Positions 26,120 to 38,400 of a DNA stretch of 64,000 nt are shown in pieces. Made by a program: the position numbers and the translations under genes. Source of the DNA: Membranipora membranacea. Lineage: Eukaryota; Bryozoa; Gymnolaemata; Cheilostomatida; Membraniporidae. The notes under the pieces are model-generated. The model saw only the letters and a program-made list of their open reading frames with translations. It was not told the origin of the DNA and searched no databases. The DNA is taken from NCBI GenBank assembly GCA_914767715.1, contig OU612074.1:17406062-17470061 (forward strand), written 5' to 3'. The first letter of the stretch is position 1; every line of letters begins with the position of its first letter.

Positions 26120-28155
26120 ATTTGTCGAGAAGATTATGCGTGGCAAATTTCTAGCCATGGCCACATGTTCTCTGTGTTGGAATGGGAAGGCAGAAGGGTA
26201 GAATACCTTCTGGAACTGATTGTCAATTTGTAAGAGATGAAAGCAGACAGATGTGATTTCACCATCTGTCAAGCAACAAGAGTATATTCTCCAATAAACA
26301 GAACTGCACAACCATACTCCTACTGAATGACGCTTATATTAGAGAAGGGCCCAGCAGATTACATGCGCGGTAATAATGATTCATTGAAATAAGAAAAAAT
26401 AGTTTTTGTTGGTAAGGTTGGGCGCAAGATAGCGTTTTCCCGACTTATTCTGTATAGATGACTGCAGCTTATTCTTGGTGTGTTTATGAGGAAATAGCTG
26501 TATCCCAGGTGAACTTTTACAGGTCTTAAGGTACGCTCAATCATATTTCTTGATCACAGACAATAACACTGACTCGGTCAACTTGGCAATGAAGATGATA
26601 TAGCTCCTACGGGAAATATTTCATTCTCAAAGCATTAAAACTTTTTAGGAGTTGTAAGATCTAAAACTGATCAAGGTGAATATTATACTGCCTCAAACCT
26701 ATTTGGTGAGCATGGGTTGGACCTCCTGAACCTTCCCAGAAGAGCCTTCCTGATGTGACTAGCTTCTTGCGTAAGGGAGCATGGCGTATTGCCGATGGCC
26801 GCAATATGTAAACTTTTGGACTTTTTTTGGCTTACAAAGGGTGGACAGGAGGCCACAACTCTAGTTTAGATCAATCAAATTGGCCAAATGTTTCAGTTCT
26901 TTATTTTAAACTTTTCACATGTTTAATATTAATGACATGAATAAATAAAGACAAGAAGTTCTAGAAATAAACTTTATCTGATTGGGAGATTTTTGTATTG
27001 TGTTGCTATGAGTTTTAGTTACCAGAAAAACTGTTTTCCCGATGGATCTCCCAATAATAAATATCATGACATGATGCATCAATATCGAATACATACAAGA
27101 ATTCAGACACATGCGACTGAACTTGAACTGATGTCTGAATTGAAATTGATCAATGTGTCTCAAAATTAATACTATCACATGAACATGAGAGTTATCTACC
27201 CATGTTGAGTGAGGACACTATTCTTAGTGAGAACAAAGGTTTGATGAGTGGGCCATGTAAAAGAAAGCTGGTATCTGACCTGAACGCAGCCCATATATTG
27301 AGAACTATACCCTTAATTTTAACATATGTTGGCTTATCTAAGTTTTAAGCCCAGAAATCATGGTGTTTGAAATAAATAAGGCTTGTGTAGGTTACCTTTA
27401 TTTCGAAAAGAGAAAGAAAGCAGAATACAGAAGCCCCCATGGTAACCAAAAGTGAATTATTCAAGCAGAACTAAAGAACTGAATTTTGCACTAACATAAC
27501 CTGCGCTTTAAGAATTTGCAATGATGTCAATCAAACCCACAAGTTTGTAAAGAGTTCCTTCACTCACTCACTCACAAAACTAATAATAAAAATCCCTTCC
27601 CGTCGAAGTATCCAACTTTACAGACTATATGAAATTGTCTGGCAAGTTAAATACAAACTGACATTTGATCAAAACTGTCTGGGGCATTTGTATGCAATAC
27701 GTGTCTGTGTCTGTATTCTGACTGTGTAATAAAATCCCCCCACAAAACTTTCAGAGCTACAAAATTTGTTTTTGCAGTATCTTGAGGGAAAAATGTGTTG
27801 TGTGGTGACAGCCAATGAAGTTAATCGAGCCGGGTAAATGCTCCAAATACTGTTTGGGCTCTTTAAAACCAAGCATTAAAGTTATGTGATACATTTTTAC
27901 ATATATTTGGTGACATTATTGATCGCCCTTAGAACTCCACATTTAAATTCTTAGTTTAAACTATTCCTCTTTCTTACAACGAGACTTTTATACCACCTTC
28001 ATAACTCAAAGTTCAAAGAGGCTGACATACTTGCCAAGTCTCCCGATTTAGGCGTGACCCTCCAGATTTTTACACCCACCTCCCACTTTTTGTAAATCTC
28101 ACTATTTCCTCCAGATTTTAGAGAAAACAGCCCAATTGCAATTTTTGATAGTTAT
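26120..28155. other. Gene-free interval
   Basis: No exon, RNA gene or mobile element is recognised on either strand. The short open frames present have neither splice context nor protein motifs. Confidence 0.5.
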
Positions 28156-28626
28156 GGTAATACACCTGTAATTGGGTGAAGGTCAACTTGTTGCACCCAT
28201 CCTCCAAAATAAAATGATTAGTATGATGATGACAAATGAGGCTGTAGCCAATTCAAAAGCACTGCTATCAGTGATATTGAACTCTGTTAATATTTTCAGG
28301 TGTATTTGCAATGGAAATTTATTGAATTAAAGTTTGAAAATCTTTTTTGCAATTTCATTTTTTGAAGATCAATGCATACGGATTGGCTCATAGAAATTAG
28401 ACCGGAAATGTGTGATAAATGCAATGGTCTTACATATGGGGCCACTGAAAAATTTTGACAACGAATTTTCAACCCATAGTCACCAATATGGAAGAGCAGA
28501 AGTATACCATCATTTTGAGTGCTATGGTTAAAGAATTGAAAGAACCTGAAGCAGGCCTATTGAGGTGACAAGTCAACATAGTTTGCATGTAAAGCAATGG
28601 GGAAATAAATAGAGGTGTTGGACCTA
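28156..28626. repeat. 471-bp direct repeat, first copy
   Basis: Starts GGTAATACACCTGTAATTGG and ends GAGGTGTTGGACCTA. Everywhere I compared it, it matches 29,975-30,445 base for base at a constant offset of 1819 bp. It contains no open frame of note. Confidence 0.93.
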
Positions 28627-28959
28627 ATAGTAGAACTAGCAGACAAACTTGCACCATCAGCTGACTGCAGTAAATATAGCAACTTCAAAGGAAAAACATT
28701 ATTCAGTGACCTGGCTGGGTAGGTTATGGAACATTTAAGGGTTGGTGACATTGGTGGGCACCGGTAGGGTTGGGCATGAGGGGGGGGGTGGGCTGGTGGC
28801 TTGTCCTGTATGAACTAGGTTAACATAATCATATTGGTACTAAGAAGATATGTGATGGAAAAGAGTGCTGGGTTAGCTGAGCAACATGTCGTCGTGTTGA
28901 ACCCCAACTGTTGACCCCTGAATCCGCTTTTGAGCCCAAAAATTCAAAACTGCCAGCTT

Positions 28960-29350
28960 TTAACCCAAAACTTCAAGCTTCAAACCCCAAAATGCGAGCT
29001 GCAAACCCCAAACTTCATTCATGCTGCAAACCCCAAACTGTGAGCTGCAAACCCCAAAGTGTGAACTGCAAACCCCAAATATTGACCCTCAAACCCCAAA
29101 AAAGGACCCCCAAACCCCAAAAACTGACCCCCAAACCCCAAAAACTGACATCTAAACACCAAACCCTCGTTTATGACCCCCAAACCCCAGAAAGTAGGCC
29201 GTGAACCCCAGAGTGTAGGCTGCAAACCCCAAACTGCGAACTGCAAACCCCAAATATTGACCCCGAACCTGACCCCTAAACCCCAAAAGCTGACCCCAAA
29301 ACCCCAAATTTGGCTCACATACCTCAGGCTGCCAACCCCGAACCCCAATA
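28960..29350. repeat. 21-bp minisatellite with CAAACCCCAAA core
   Basis: About 18 degenerate units of 21 bp, each with AAACCCCAAA followed by a variable CTGNNANCTG-type part. Because 21 is a multiple of 3, long frames stay open on both strands (heptads such as TPKPQKL on plus, FLGFGGQ on minus). No promoter, splice or homology evidence supports translation. Confidence 0.9.
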
Positions 29351-29974
29351 TTACACCCCAATCCTCAATCAATATGACTATACTATATCTTAACCTCATA
29401 AAACACTTCGTCTGGTGCTTACAGCACATGAATTTGCAACTGTCGGGCAAGTCCGGACTTGTTCTCTCTTCTTCTTCTTTATAAGACTATAACTAGATTT
29501 AAGTGTGTTGAATTAATGAGTGTCTCCTTGAATGCATTTCTGAAGGTCAAAACCCCACCCCATTACTCAATAAACAACTATATCTTCAGTCATTGGGTCA
29601 TTATTTGAAGTTATCTCCCCGCTTGACAAGGAAAAGTTACTTCCAAATGACATGTATACGTCACACTTTAGCTTAACATCTCTTCTGTCTTATGTCTGTA
29701 GACAACCTGAGCCGTCGCTGCAGACTTTGCCGATGATGGTCATGAACATTGTATATCTGTAAGCTGCAACCTAAGCAAGATACCATTTTAGAGACCAATA
29801 AGGGAGCAAAGCCTGACAAGGTGAGTTTTGAGGGCAACGGTCTTATGGTCAAATGGCCGTGGCCAGTCACGCTATGGATGGATCGCCTCCGAACTTCGCA
29901 CCATGCAAGCGTACCAACAGAGGTCGTATGTGACCAACTTTGAAGACCCGTTGCCGTCAGTCCGGTCACTATTA

Positions 29975-30445
29975 GGTAATACACCTGTAATTGGGTGAAG
30001 GTCAACTTGTTGCACCCATCCTCCAAAATAAAATGATTAGTATGATGATGACAAATGAGGCTGTAGCCAATTCAAAAGCACTGCTATCAGTGATATTGAA
30101 CTCTGTTAATATTTTCAGGTGTATTTGCAATGGAAATTTATTGAATTAAAGTTTGAAAATCTTTTTTGCAATTTCATTTTTTGAAGATCAATGCATACGG
30201 ATTGGCTCATAGAAATTAGACCGGAAATGTGTGATAAATGCAATGGTCTTACATATGGGGCCACTGAAAAATTTTGACAACGAATTTTCAACCCATAGTC
30301 ACCAATATGGAAGAGCAGAAGTATACCATCATTTTGAGTGCTATGGTTAAAGAATTGAAAGAACCTGAAGCAGGCCTATTGAGGTGACAAGTCAACATAG
30401 TTTGCATGTAAAGCAATGGGGAAATAAATAGAGGTGTTGGACCTA
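29975..30445. repeat. 471-bp direct repeat, second copy
   Basis: Identical, as far as read, to 28,156-28,626 and in the same orientation. The two copies bracket 1348 bp that include the minisatellite and a short unexplained segment at 29,700-29,974. Confidence 0.93.
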
Positions 30446-31774
30446 TCCAAGCACATTTTGTTGTTGACTAGTTGCTGTTAAGGTCTTTGCACACAAAATT
30501 GAAAGGAATTATCAAATTAAACAATCCTAACAAATTTACCTGTTTTGTTAAGATTCAGCCTATTATTGTAAATGACCAATAGCATCCTCTCATAACTCAC
30601 AACACTGACTGTCATTGGTCAAAATATAAAGTAGCTAGTCAAGTGCATACATTTAGTTTTCATTTCCTTTCAGATCACACAATTTTTAGTAATAATTTTC
30701 TACTGTCTAGTCTAGTTAAATTTAAGTGAAGTAAAATAGAAACCTAACAATTCCAAAGGTAGGTCCACTACAATTTAACAAAGCTCGGACCAAACACTTT
30801 GAAACATATTTAATGTTAGTCAAACAGGAATATAGTACCTTATCTGGATTCTCACTGTCTGTGACTGAGCACATCTTCAGATCTTGATGATGTATGGGCA
30901 CTTGTAGCCTGTCTTGACAGGCAAGGGCCTCTGGGACTTGCATGCCTCTACTTTGCCAATGGGGTGTTTGATACTGGACATTGACAATGTAAAGGCATGT
31001 ATGTAAGAATCCCAGGGGCCCATGGATTGATCGTAATTGTTTAAAGTGTATTTCACCTCAGTTTGATATTTTAGTACTAGTACAAACATGAAATTATTTG
31101 GGGTCAAATATACCTTTTCAGCCCCTCGCACCCTCGAAGCACCACGTTGTGGTGCAGTATCTCCGTAAAATGGAATCTCCCTATTTTGTATTTAGATTAC
31201 TTGGCAAGTATGGAGGCTGACCTCCTTTTCAGACCTGATTAATTCCTTGGTGTTTTTGAGACAGTATGAATATTCTATTTGAATATCCTGCTGGGTTTTT
31301 AGACATAAATTGAAAGCCCACTAGTATTAAACGACATTTTATGTGCTGAGGGTATCACAGTTTTAAAATCTATTCTATAGAAAAATGAAAATAAAGAGGG
31401 TGTGATGCAAGAAAAGAGAATAAATAATTCGCTGAGATGATGTAAGTTGTAGAGTGTAAACAATCAGTGTGGTTCCTTGATGCAGCTGCTATATCTTGAT
31501 TTTTAGATTCACATTTGACCTAAATATCGCAGTTTGACTTGGGCACTTGATTCATTAATATTTCTCATTTTCCTTGAAGTTTTTATGTCACCAACTGCCG
31601 TTTCCACAACCCATAAATTAAAGATAATTTTATATTATACCTCGCATGACCCACATATGATTTAAATATGGACCATCGTCTTAGAGAGGTTTGCTCACTT
31701 CACCACAATCTTTCTAATACTTGAAGAAATCAAATCAGATCATATTTAGGGGTTACAAGTCGCCGCAACGTAGA
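30446..31774. other. Gene-free interval
   Basis: AT-rich DNA with no recognised exon, RNA gene or mobile-element end on either strand. Confidence 0.5.
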
Positions 31775-34700
31775 AGGAGTGGTTAATTTTGGAAAAATTT
31801 TTCTCAATTTCAATTTAGAGAAATACAACTTTTATAGTCAAAGAATATGTGTAGAAAAGGAATATCAACATTAAAAGCTTGTAAAACTGTCACATACACT
31901 GTATGTGACACGCCTAGGTGCATGACTCTACATGAAGTTAGGCATTGTATATTGCACTGTCATGGTTGCCATGGTCCTAATCTGATTAATTGTTATACTC
32001 TTCATTACTTCCATTTTTTGCAAATTTAATTACCATCTAAATGCGGAGGTTGCCCATCAAAATAATGACCATCCCACCTGGTTCTATTTTTAAGACCTAT
32101 TTATACAGGTCAGTATAAAGAACAGTGGTTTTCGCTCTGAAGATTCAGTTACAACTTGGCGTTGCAATTTATCAGTTGCCTGGGGCATTTGCCCCAGGGT
32201 GTAGTTCAGTAATAAAATCATCAAACTGCCGAAAAACTGCATTCAGTATTATAAAGTAATCTCATATGAACTCTGCCAGCAGTGAACTGTCGTGATCTTT
32301 CTCGATCCGACAAAACAACTATAACATGGTCAAAAGCTCATTCAAAGTGTGCACTACCAGTGCCAAGAACAATTCACAAAATCAATTTTCAGCTGCCACT
32401 GGATTTGTATCATTCATTTCCTTATTGCTAATTCTTCCACTTCAAAATCTTAATCTCTGAAGTGAAAGCACACCATGTGATAATGTTTATGTTGCTTTGT
32501 GATTGGCTGTTCATCCTACACATGCTCAGTGAACACATCCTGCTTTATCCACATCCTGTATATTCAAATTCAAAAATTAGTAAAAATGGGTGATAAAACA
32601 AAAAGAAATCAAAGCAGATCTAAGAAAAGAAATCCTAACAAGGAGAATATGAAAAGAAAGGCAGCTGAATGTACAGAGAGTGTACCACAGGAATCTGTTG
32701 GTCACAGTTCCAGTGCCAAAAAACTCTGTAAACACCTTGAGTCAATCAGTAATGACAACAACAATCGCTCTCAGTCTCACTCTGAAACAGATACACTAGG
32801 AAATAGTTTGGTGAATATGGACTTGCTAGTTCCTTTTCTTTCTGAACATATGCACTGCTCAGAATGTGATTCAGGACTTCATGTACAGATATGTAACCTT
32901 GGAGGACTAGCACAGAAGTTAGAGTTTAGATGTACTAGCTGCAGTTTCTCTCAGTCCCTAGAACTCAGCAAAAGACTCACTCACGCAGGTATGTCTGGTA
33001 TTCTTGCTTGTGATTAACTAGTTCTAGTTCTCAAACAAGAACTGTAAACTGCAAGTGTACTACTAAGTAAGTACACTGTTCTAAATAAGTACACTGTACT
33101 AAGTAAGTGCACTGTACTCCTGTAGTAAGTGTACTGCTACTAGGTGTATACTACGTATTTACTCCCCGCATACTGCTGCTAGTACTATCTATTTCCTAAT
33201 ATCTGTTTTGATAGATGCGAAGCGGACATATTCTGTAAACCGGAGATTTACTGCTGCCGTAACGTCGATAGGAGGACATCACGCTGAAACAACTGCTCTA
33301 GCAGCATATCTAAATCTTCCATCACGACTCTCATCAACATCGTACCAAGACCAAATGCAAGCTATCTCCATCAAAGCAAAAGATGTGGCGAAGCGATCTA
33401 TAATCAAAGCAGCTCAGGAAGCCTCTAAAAAACTTGGTAGCCCGATCATTTCTGTATCAGTCGATGGAACTTGGCAGAAAAGAGGATTCAGTTCTCGTAA
33501 CGGTGTTGTGACTTGTTTGTCCGTTATAGGCAAACATGAAGGTAACAAAGTTGTAGATACTGAAACACGTAGTAGTTTTTGCGCCAAATGTGTGCAACAG
33601 AACAATGATAATACCAAGCTGTCAACTATAGCTCAGGGTCATGAGTGCGCTAAAAACCATGACAGCTCACCTGGTGCGATGGAAGGTGCTGGTGCCCTAG
33701 TCATCTTTCAGCGATCAGAGAGTCTACATAAGCTCAAATACACCAAGTACCTGGGAGATGGGGACTCTAAGGCTTATAAGACAGTAGTAGACAGCAGGGT
33801 GTACGGTGAGACTGTTATTGATAAGCTTGAGTGTACTGGACACATCCAGAAGCGTATGGGGAAAGGACTGATGAATGTTGTGAAGGAGAACAAGGGAAAG
33901 AAGTTTGTAATTGATAGAGAGGGGAACCAGCTTGCCAAATCGGTAGCGAACAAGTCTCGAGCCGAGAAGATGTATATTGGAGCAGGGGGCGTTGGAAGGC
34001 TGTCCCAAAAGGCAATAAAGTCCATACAGGGGCATTATGGGGCTGCCATAAGAGACAATCAAACTATTGTGGATATGAAAAAGGCAATCTGGGACATTTT
34101 TAATCACAGGTCAGGGAATCACTCAGCATGTCCCGCATGGTGCTGTGCGGTGAAGGATCCAGCTCGAGCCAATAAGAGTAAGTTGCCTCCCTACGTCTGC
34201 GAGCTCATCAGACCCGTCTTTGAACGTTTGGCCTCTGATGAACTGCTAGCTAAATGTACCCATGGAGGAACTCAAAATGCCAATGAGTCATTTCACCACT
34301 GCATTTGGGCCCGCTGTCCCAAAACTAAATTCTCAGGTGCCCAGCGGATCCGTTTAGCCACTGCGGTTGCCACTGTGACCTTCAACGAGGGTGAAATTGG
34401 ACTCTTAGAATGGTTTGACGCTATGGGGTTAGGCTTTGGTGTGAACCATATACCATATGCCCAGTCAGCTGATATAAACAGAGTAGATAAAGCCGATAAA
34501 GCAGTTTTGACAAAGACTAAACGAAAAAGACAGTCTACTAGCATCAGTGCTGCAGACCCAGAGTATGATCCTGGTAATTGTTAGATTTGTAGGCAACTTG
34601 TAGGCCAAACTTTAAGGTTGATTATCTCAGTTTGTGTTTTTTCCTTGTGACTGGTGACTTAAATATCTGTAAGTTCGCCAAAAATTATTTAATCTTCTCA

Positions 34701-35136
34701 ATTTTTTTTTTGATAAAATGCCCAGAGTTTTGTGCAGGCAGTGGCTGAGCTGTTTTTGTGATAATACTCCTTATTTTGTTAGCATATAACACTCAATCCA
34801 TCCATGTATTGGTGATGTAGACACTTATATCAATTTTTAAATTTCTGGTAATAATAACTGTAAATTTACAAAATAAATTCAACAGTTGCCTAAATATGTA
34901 TCTTGAGGTTTGATATATACAAGCAATTTGGGGTAATTACAAGGATTGTCATGGGTTTCACGTAAATGGTCAACACATGAAAAAATCAATGAAAATTTTT
35001 TTTTCATGAAAACTAATTCTCCTAGAGTAAATTAAGCAGCAGAAGAAATGCAATCAGAAGGCCAGAATTAGTCTAATTAACATGTTTCAAGCTGTGTGGG
35101 TACCCTTATTTTCGTAGCCCTACATTAACCACTCCT
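31775..35136 (+). mobile_element. Possible extent of the Mutator-like element
   Basis: AGGAGTGGTTAAT at 31,775-31,787 recurs inverted at 35,124-35,136, with three more matches inward. It brackets the transposase gene at about 0.8 and 0.5 kb. No 8-11 bp target duplication is visible beside it, so the boundary is tentative. Confidence 0.3.
32586..34584 (+). CDS. Mutator-like transposase-domain protein, apparently intact
   Basis: Two exons, 32,586-32,988 and 33,215-34,584, join in phase (GCA G / AT GCG) to give 590 residues. The start chosen is the first Met, before a Lys/Arg-rich, nuclear-signal-like stretch (KTKRNQSRSKKRNPNKENMK). A CxxC pair (CSEC, CTSC, about residues 95-125) looks like a zinc ribbon. 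The transposase core shows VSVDGTWQKRGF (Asp about 218), LGDGDSKAY (Asp 316/318) and QNANESFHH (Glu about 492), a plausible DDE triad. The DGTWQKRGF block is typical of the 'Mutator-like transposase' proteins found across invertebrates. The tail KTKRKRQS may be a second nuclear signal. No stop or frameshift breaks it. It may be an active transposon or a domesticated gene; possible ends are listed separately. Confidence 0.85.
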
Positions 35137-35463
35137 GGTGTGAGAAAGTTAATCTGAAAAAAAACTAGTAATTAAATCTAGCGTTTGCTTCGTTGTTGAT
35201 TTGCTTATAATATTAATTTGATCAACTTGAAAAAATGCAGCTATAGAATAACAAATAGACAAACACTAAATTTGAGGCTGAAATTTCAAAATATGCTCCA
35301 TTTGGTAGAAATATCTGTCGACGATTCAAGTTTTAATTAAAAAAGAAAACACAGCGCTATGTCAGGTGGAGAACGTAAAAGCCACTCTATTAAATGGCCA
35401 GAACGGAATCATCAGCAATGTGTGCATGCTCAGCACAGCGTATCTTCCATGTTTCACCTAATA

Positions 35464-38400
35464 TTAATAATCAGAAGAATCAGAAGAATCTTCAAGCTCC
35501 TTCACTCTCCTTTTGGATTTCTTATATTTCGTCTGATACTTCTCCACTTTTTGTTCAGATTTACTTCGCAAAGCTCTCTCATTCCGCAATTGTCTTTTAA
35601 TATCTGCGTTAATCCATTGCATTTCTTCCATCTTTCTGGTCCATGCTGCATTTCCTTTATTTCCCCTGTGAACTACTCGCTGTAGCTGATTATTCAGGTT
35701 CTGTATTTCAGCTTCGTACTGTGCTTTCACCTCATGGCTCTCTCTCGCCCAGGCTGCTTGTCTATACTGTTCACCCCAAGCCGCTCCTGCCATCTCACTC
35801 TTCAGCCTCCCTATTACAGCTTTGCTCTCAGCATTTATCTTCTGCCTCTCTCTGGCCCATGCAGCTTTTCCAAGCTCTTCACTACGAACTGAACTTGCTA
35901 TATTGTTCTTCAGCCTTTTAATCTCAGCTTCATTTTTAGCATTCATCTTCTGCTTCTCTTTGGTCCATGCTGCTCTCTCATTCATTCTCCACTCTGCGGG
36001 CTTCACATACTATCTTGTCCTTCAGCATCTGTATTTCTGTGACACTGGTTTGGTGATTCGCTTCCAGCCGAGAATGTTTCTGATGAAGTCTAAGATGAGT
36101 GATATGCCTATCACACTCCGACTTCAACAAATCATTGTGCCACCTGCAAAGGATCACCATCAAATAAACTAATAAAGTGTTTTCAAATAATGTGTATTAC
36201 AGGAAATTATTGCCGATTTGATCTGTTGGCTATGCCGAGTATGTTAAATTGCCAGCTGGTGTGATAACTCTCATATACAAGGGAGGAGCCACTTCACTAT
36301 TTCAAGAACATAATATCTCAGGTCCTATCTACACTAATACGCATGGTAAAAGACAGTGCGATATGAGTGTGTTGTACATACTTGTATGCAAAAGAGTTTG
36401 TTCTCAAATCATCATCCACACAGCTTCCTTTGAGTCTTTTTTGGGCTTCATCACACAAAGACTGATAATCGTATTTCAAATCATCTCCTCTTGTCAATCT
36501 TTCTAATTCCTCCTATAAAGTATAAACTAGGAATAATACACCACAGTGTGCAGGGGCACCTGTCTATGCTCCCCCAATGGTACTTGTATAATAACAACTC
36601 AATGCCTAGCGGTTACTGTCAAGTTAAACTGACAGGTCATCTCACCATCCCTTTACAACTACCGTGCCAGCCATGTTAATGTGACAACATTACAGGCTGA
36701 GTGCAGACTGAAAACTAGGGGGTACAGATTCTAAGGGGCAGATTTATATGACAATTTCAAAGCAGAACACACCTGGTACACTATACAGAGCCACTCTGTA
36801 GTTTGTTTGAAAGCTCCGGTAGCCGTCATTGTATGTTCAAGAGAACCTTTATGGGAAAAGCGCTTGTCCATCCTTGACTTCAAATCCTATCGAGTAAAAA
36901 GAACATAAACCAAGACCCTTCTTATTTATGTTGTCCCTTAGATTAGGTGCTGAGCAAATCATTTTCAAAAGCAACATGGCCTCTCACAATGACCTTGCTT
37001 AACCTCTGCTTGTCCTTGATATTATTTTCTGATCACATATTTCTTACCATGCATTCGTTTAAGTGAGACCTCCAGTCATCTGGTTCTGGTTTTGGTGATG
37101 GATGCATGTCAGTATAAATCACCGGTTTTCCTACAAGATATTATGGCTCACATGTAGCTTTACACATATTCTAGGTTTCTTCATAGAATAGCAGATGTGT
37201 CAATGTGAGATAAAGATATCAGGATTTAACCTCCCCAATCCAATGTGTTGGCTCTGATCTGATTGACTGGGAAAGAGAGCCAATGCCAGATATAGTGAAA
37301 GTGGAACTGAATTAATTTCATATTTAGAAAAGTCTTATCCGTCCTGGCATTGGTTATAGGTTCACCACTCAAATATTGCCCAATTTCAAATTTATATGGT
37401 CCTATCATCAGCAAGTGTTCGAAGACAATAATGAGATATTTTGTTGAATCCAAACAGTTACCTTTGTTGAGGTAAACAGGCTCGAGACTAAAATTTATCT
37501 CCTCCGATCGATCTCCTACTTTATCTTTAAGCTCCCCTATCAGATCATCATAACTTTCCAGAATCTCGACATCATGTGATTTAAGTACCGTCTGCTGCCC
37601 GACAGTGAACAAGTCTTCCAGCACTGACATTGTCTGCACGGTCTCTACCATGTAAGTCTCTACAGAGCTTTCAGTCCGTTTATATTTTTCATCGAATTCA
37701 TCCTTGCTTTTCTCAGCTTGATGTAACACTTCTTCTACCTGTGAATGAAATATAAATATGAATATTTCTTTACATGAATATATTGGTGCATAATATGAGT
37801 TGGGCATTGAGGGTGGTGTTATGAAACCAAATTAATTTTCACAGCAGCATAGGCCTACTGCTTTATTAATATAATCTATCCACCGAACAATCTATCAGAT
37901 TTTCCAAGGACCAAGTGCGGAAACATTCAGTGAAAAAACTAATTTACTTTTCAAAGTAATGAATGACTCAACTCAACACATTGCTCAACTGTTGTCACAA
38001 CGCTATCATAATAACATCCTCTGAAGTTGTTCCCTCATTCCCATTGCCGAGACGACTCCCACTTTGACTAATTTTACACACACAATTGAATCTGATATAT
38101 GGAATTTTTTTCATATATTTTCCTGATCACCTGCATTGGTCTTTCATAACAATTAAGTCTAGTTGGTACCTCATCGATCAGTATATGCGAAAAGATTGCT
38201 ACCCATAATGCCTTAGTGGTACCCACCAGACATCTGGCCTGCTGATCGATCTCTCCATGTATGGTATCCAGTTTCGTCTCTGCCTCATCAAGCCCTCTGG
38301 ATGCCGATTTGATATTCCGGTTAACTTTATTCACTTTCTCATTAAGACTGTCTACTTGGAGTGAGAGAGCATCTCTCAACTCATCACCTACCTCATACAG

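Noticed and set aside
28911-29450. Long overlapping open frames on both strands (KPQ and FLGFGG heptads)
   Set aside because: They follow from a 21-bp tandem repeat with few stops; no start, splice or homology support.
29700-29974. Possible exon before the second 471-bp repeat
   Set aside because: Two frames are open for 40-60 codons, but no splice pair or protein motif supports either.
28156-30445. LTR retrotransposon
   Set aside because: The identical 471-bp repeats lack TG...CA ends, a primer-binding site and any gag/pol sequence between them.
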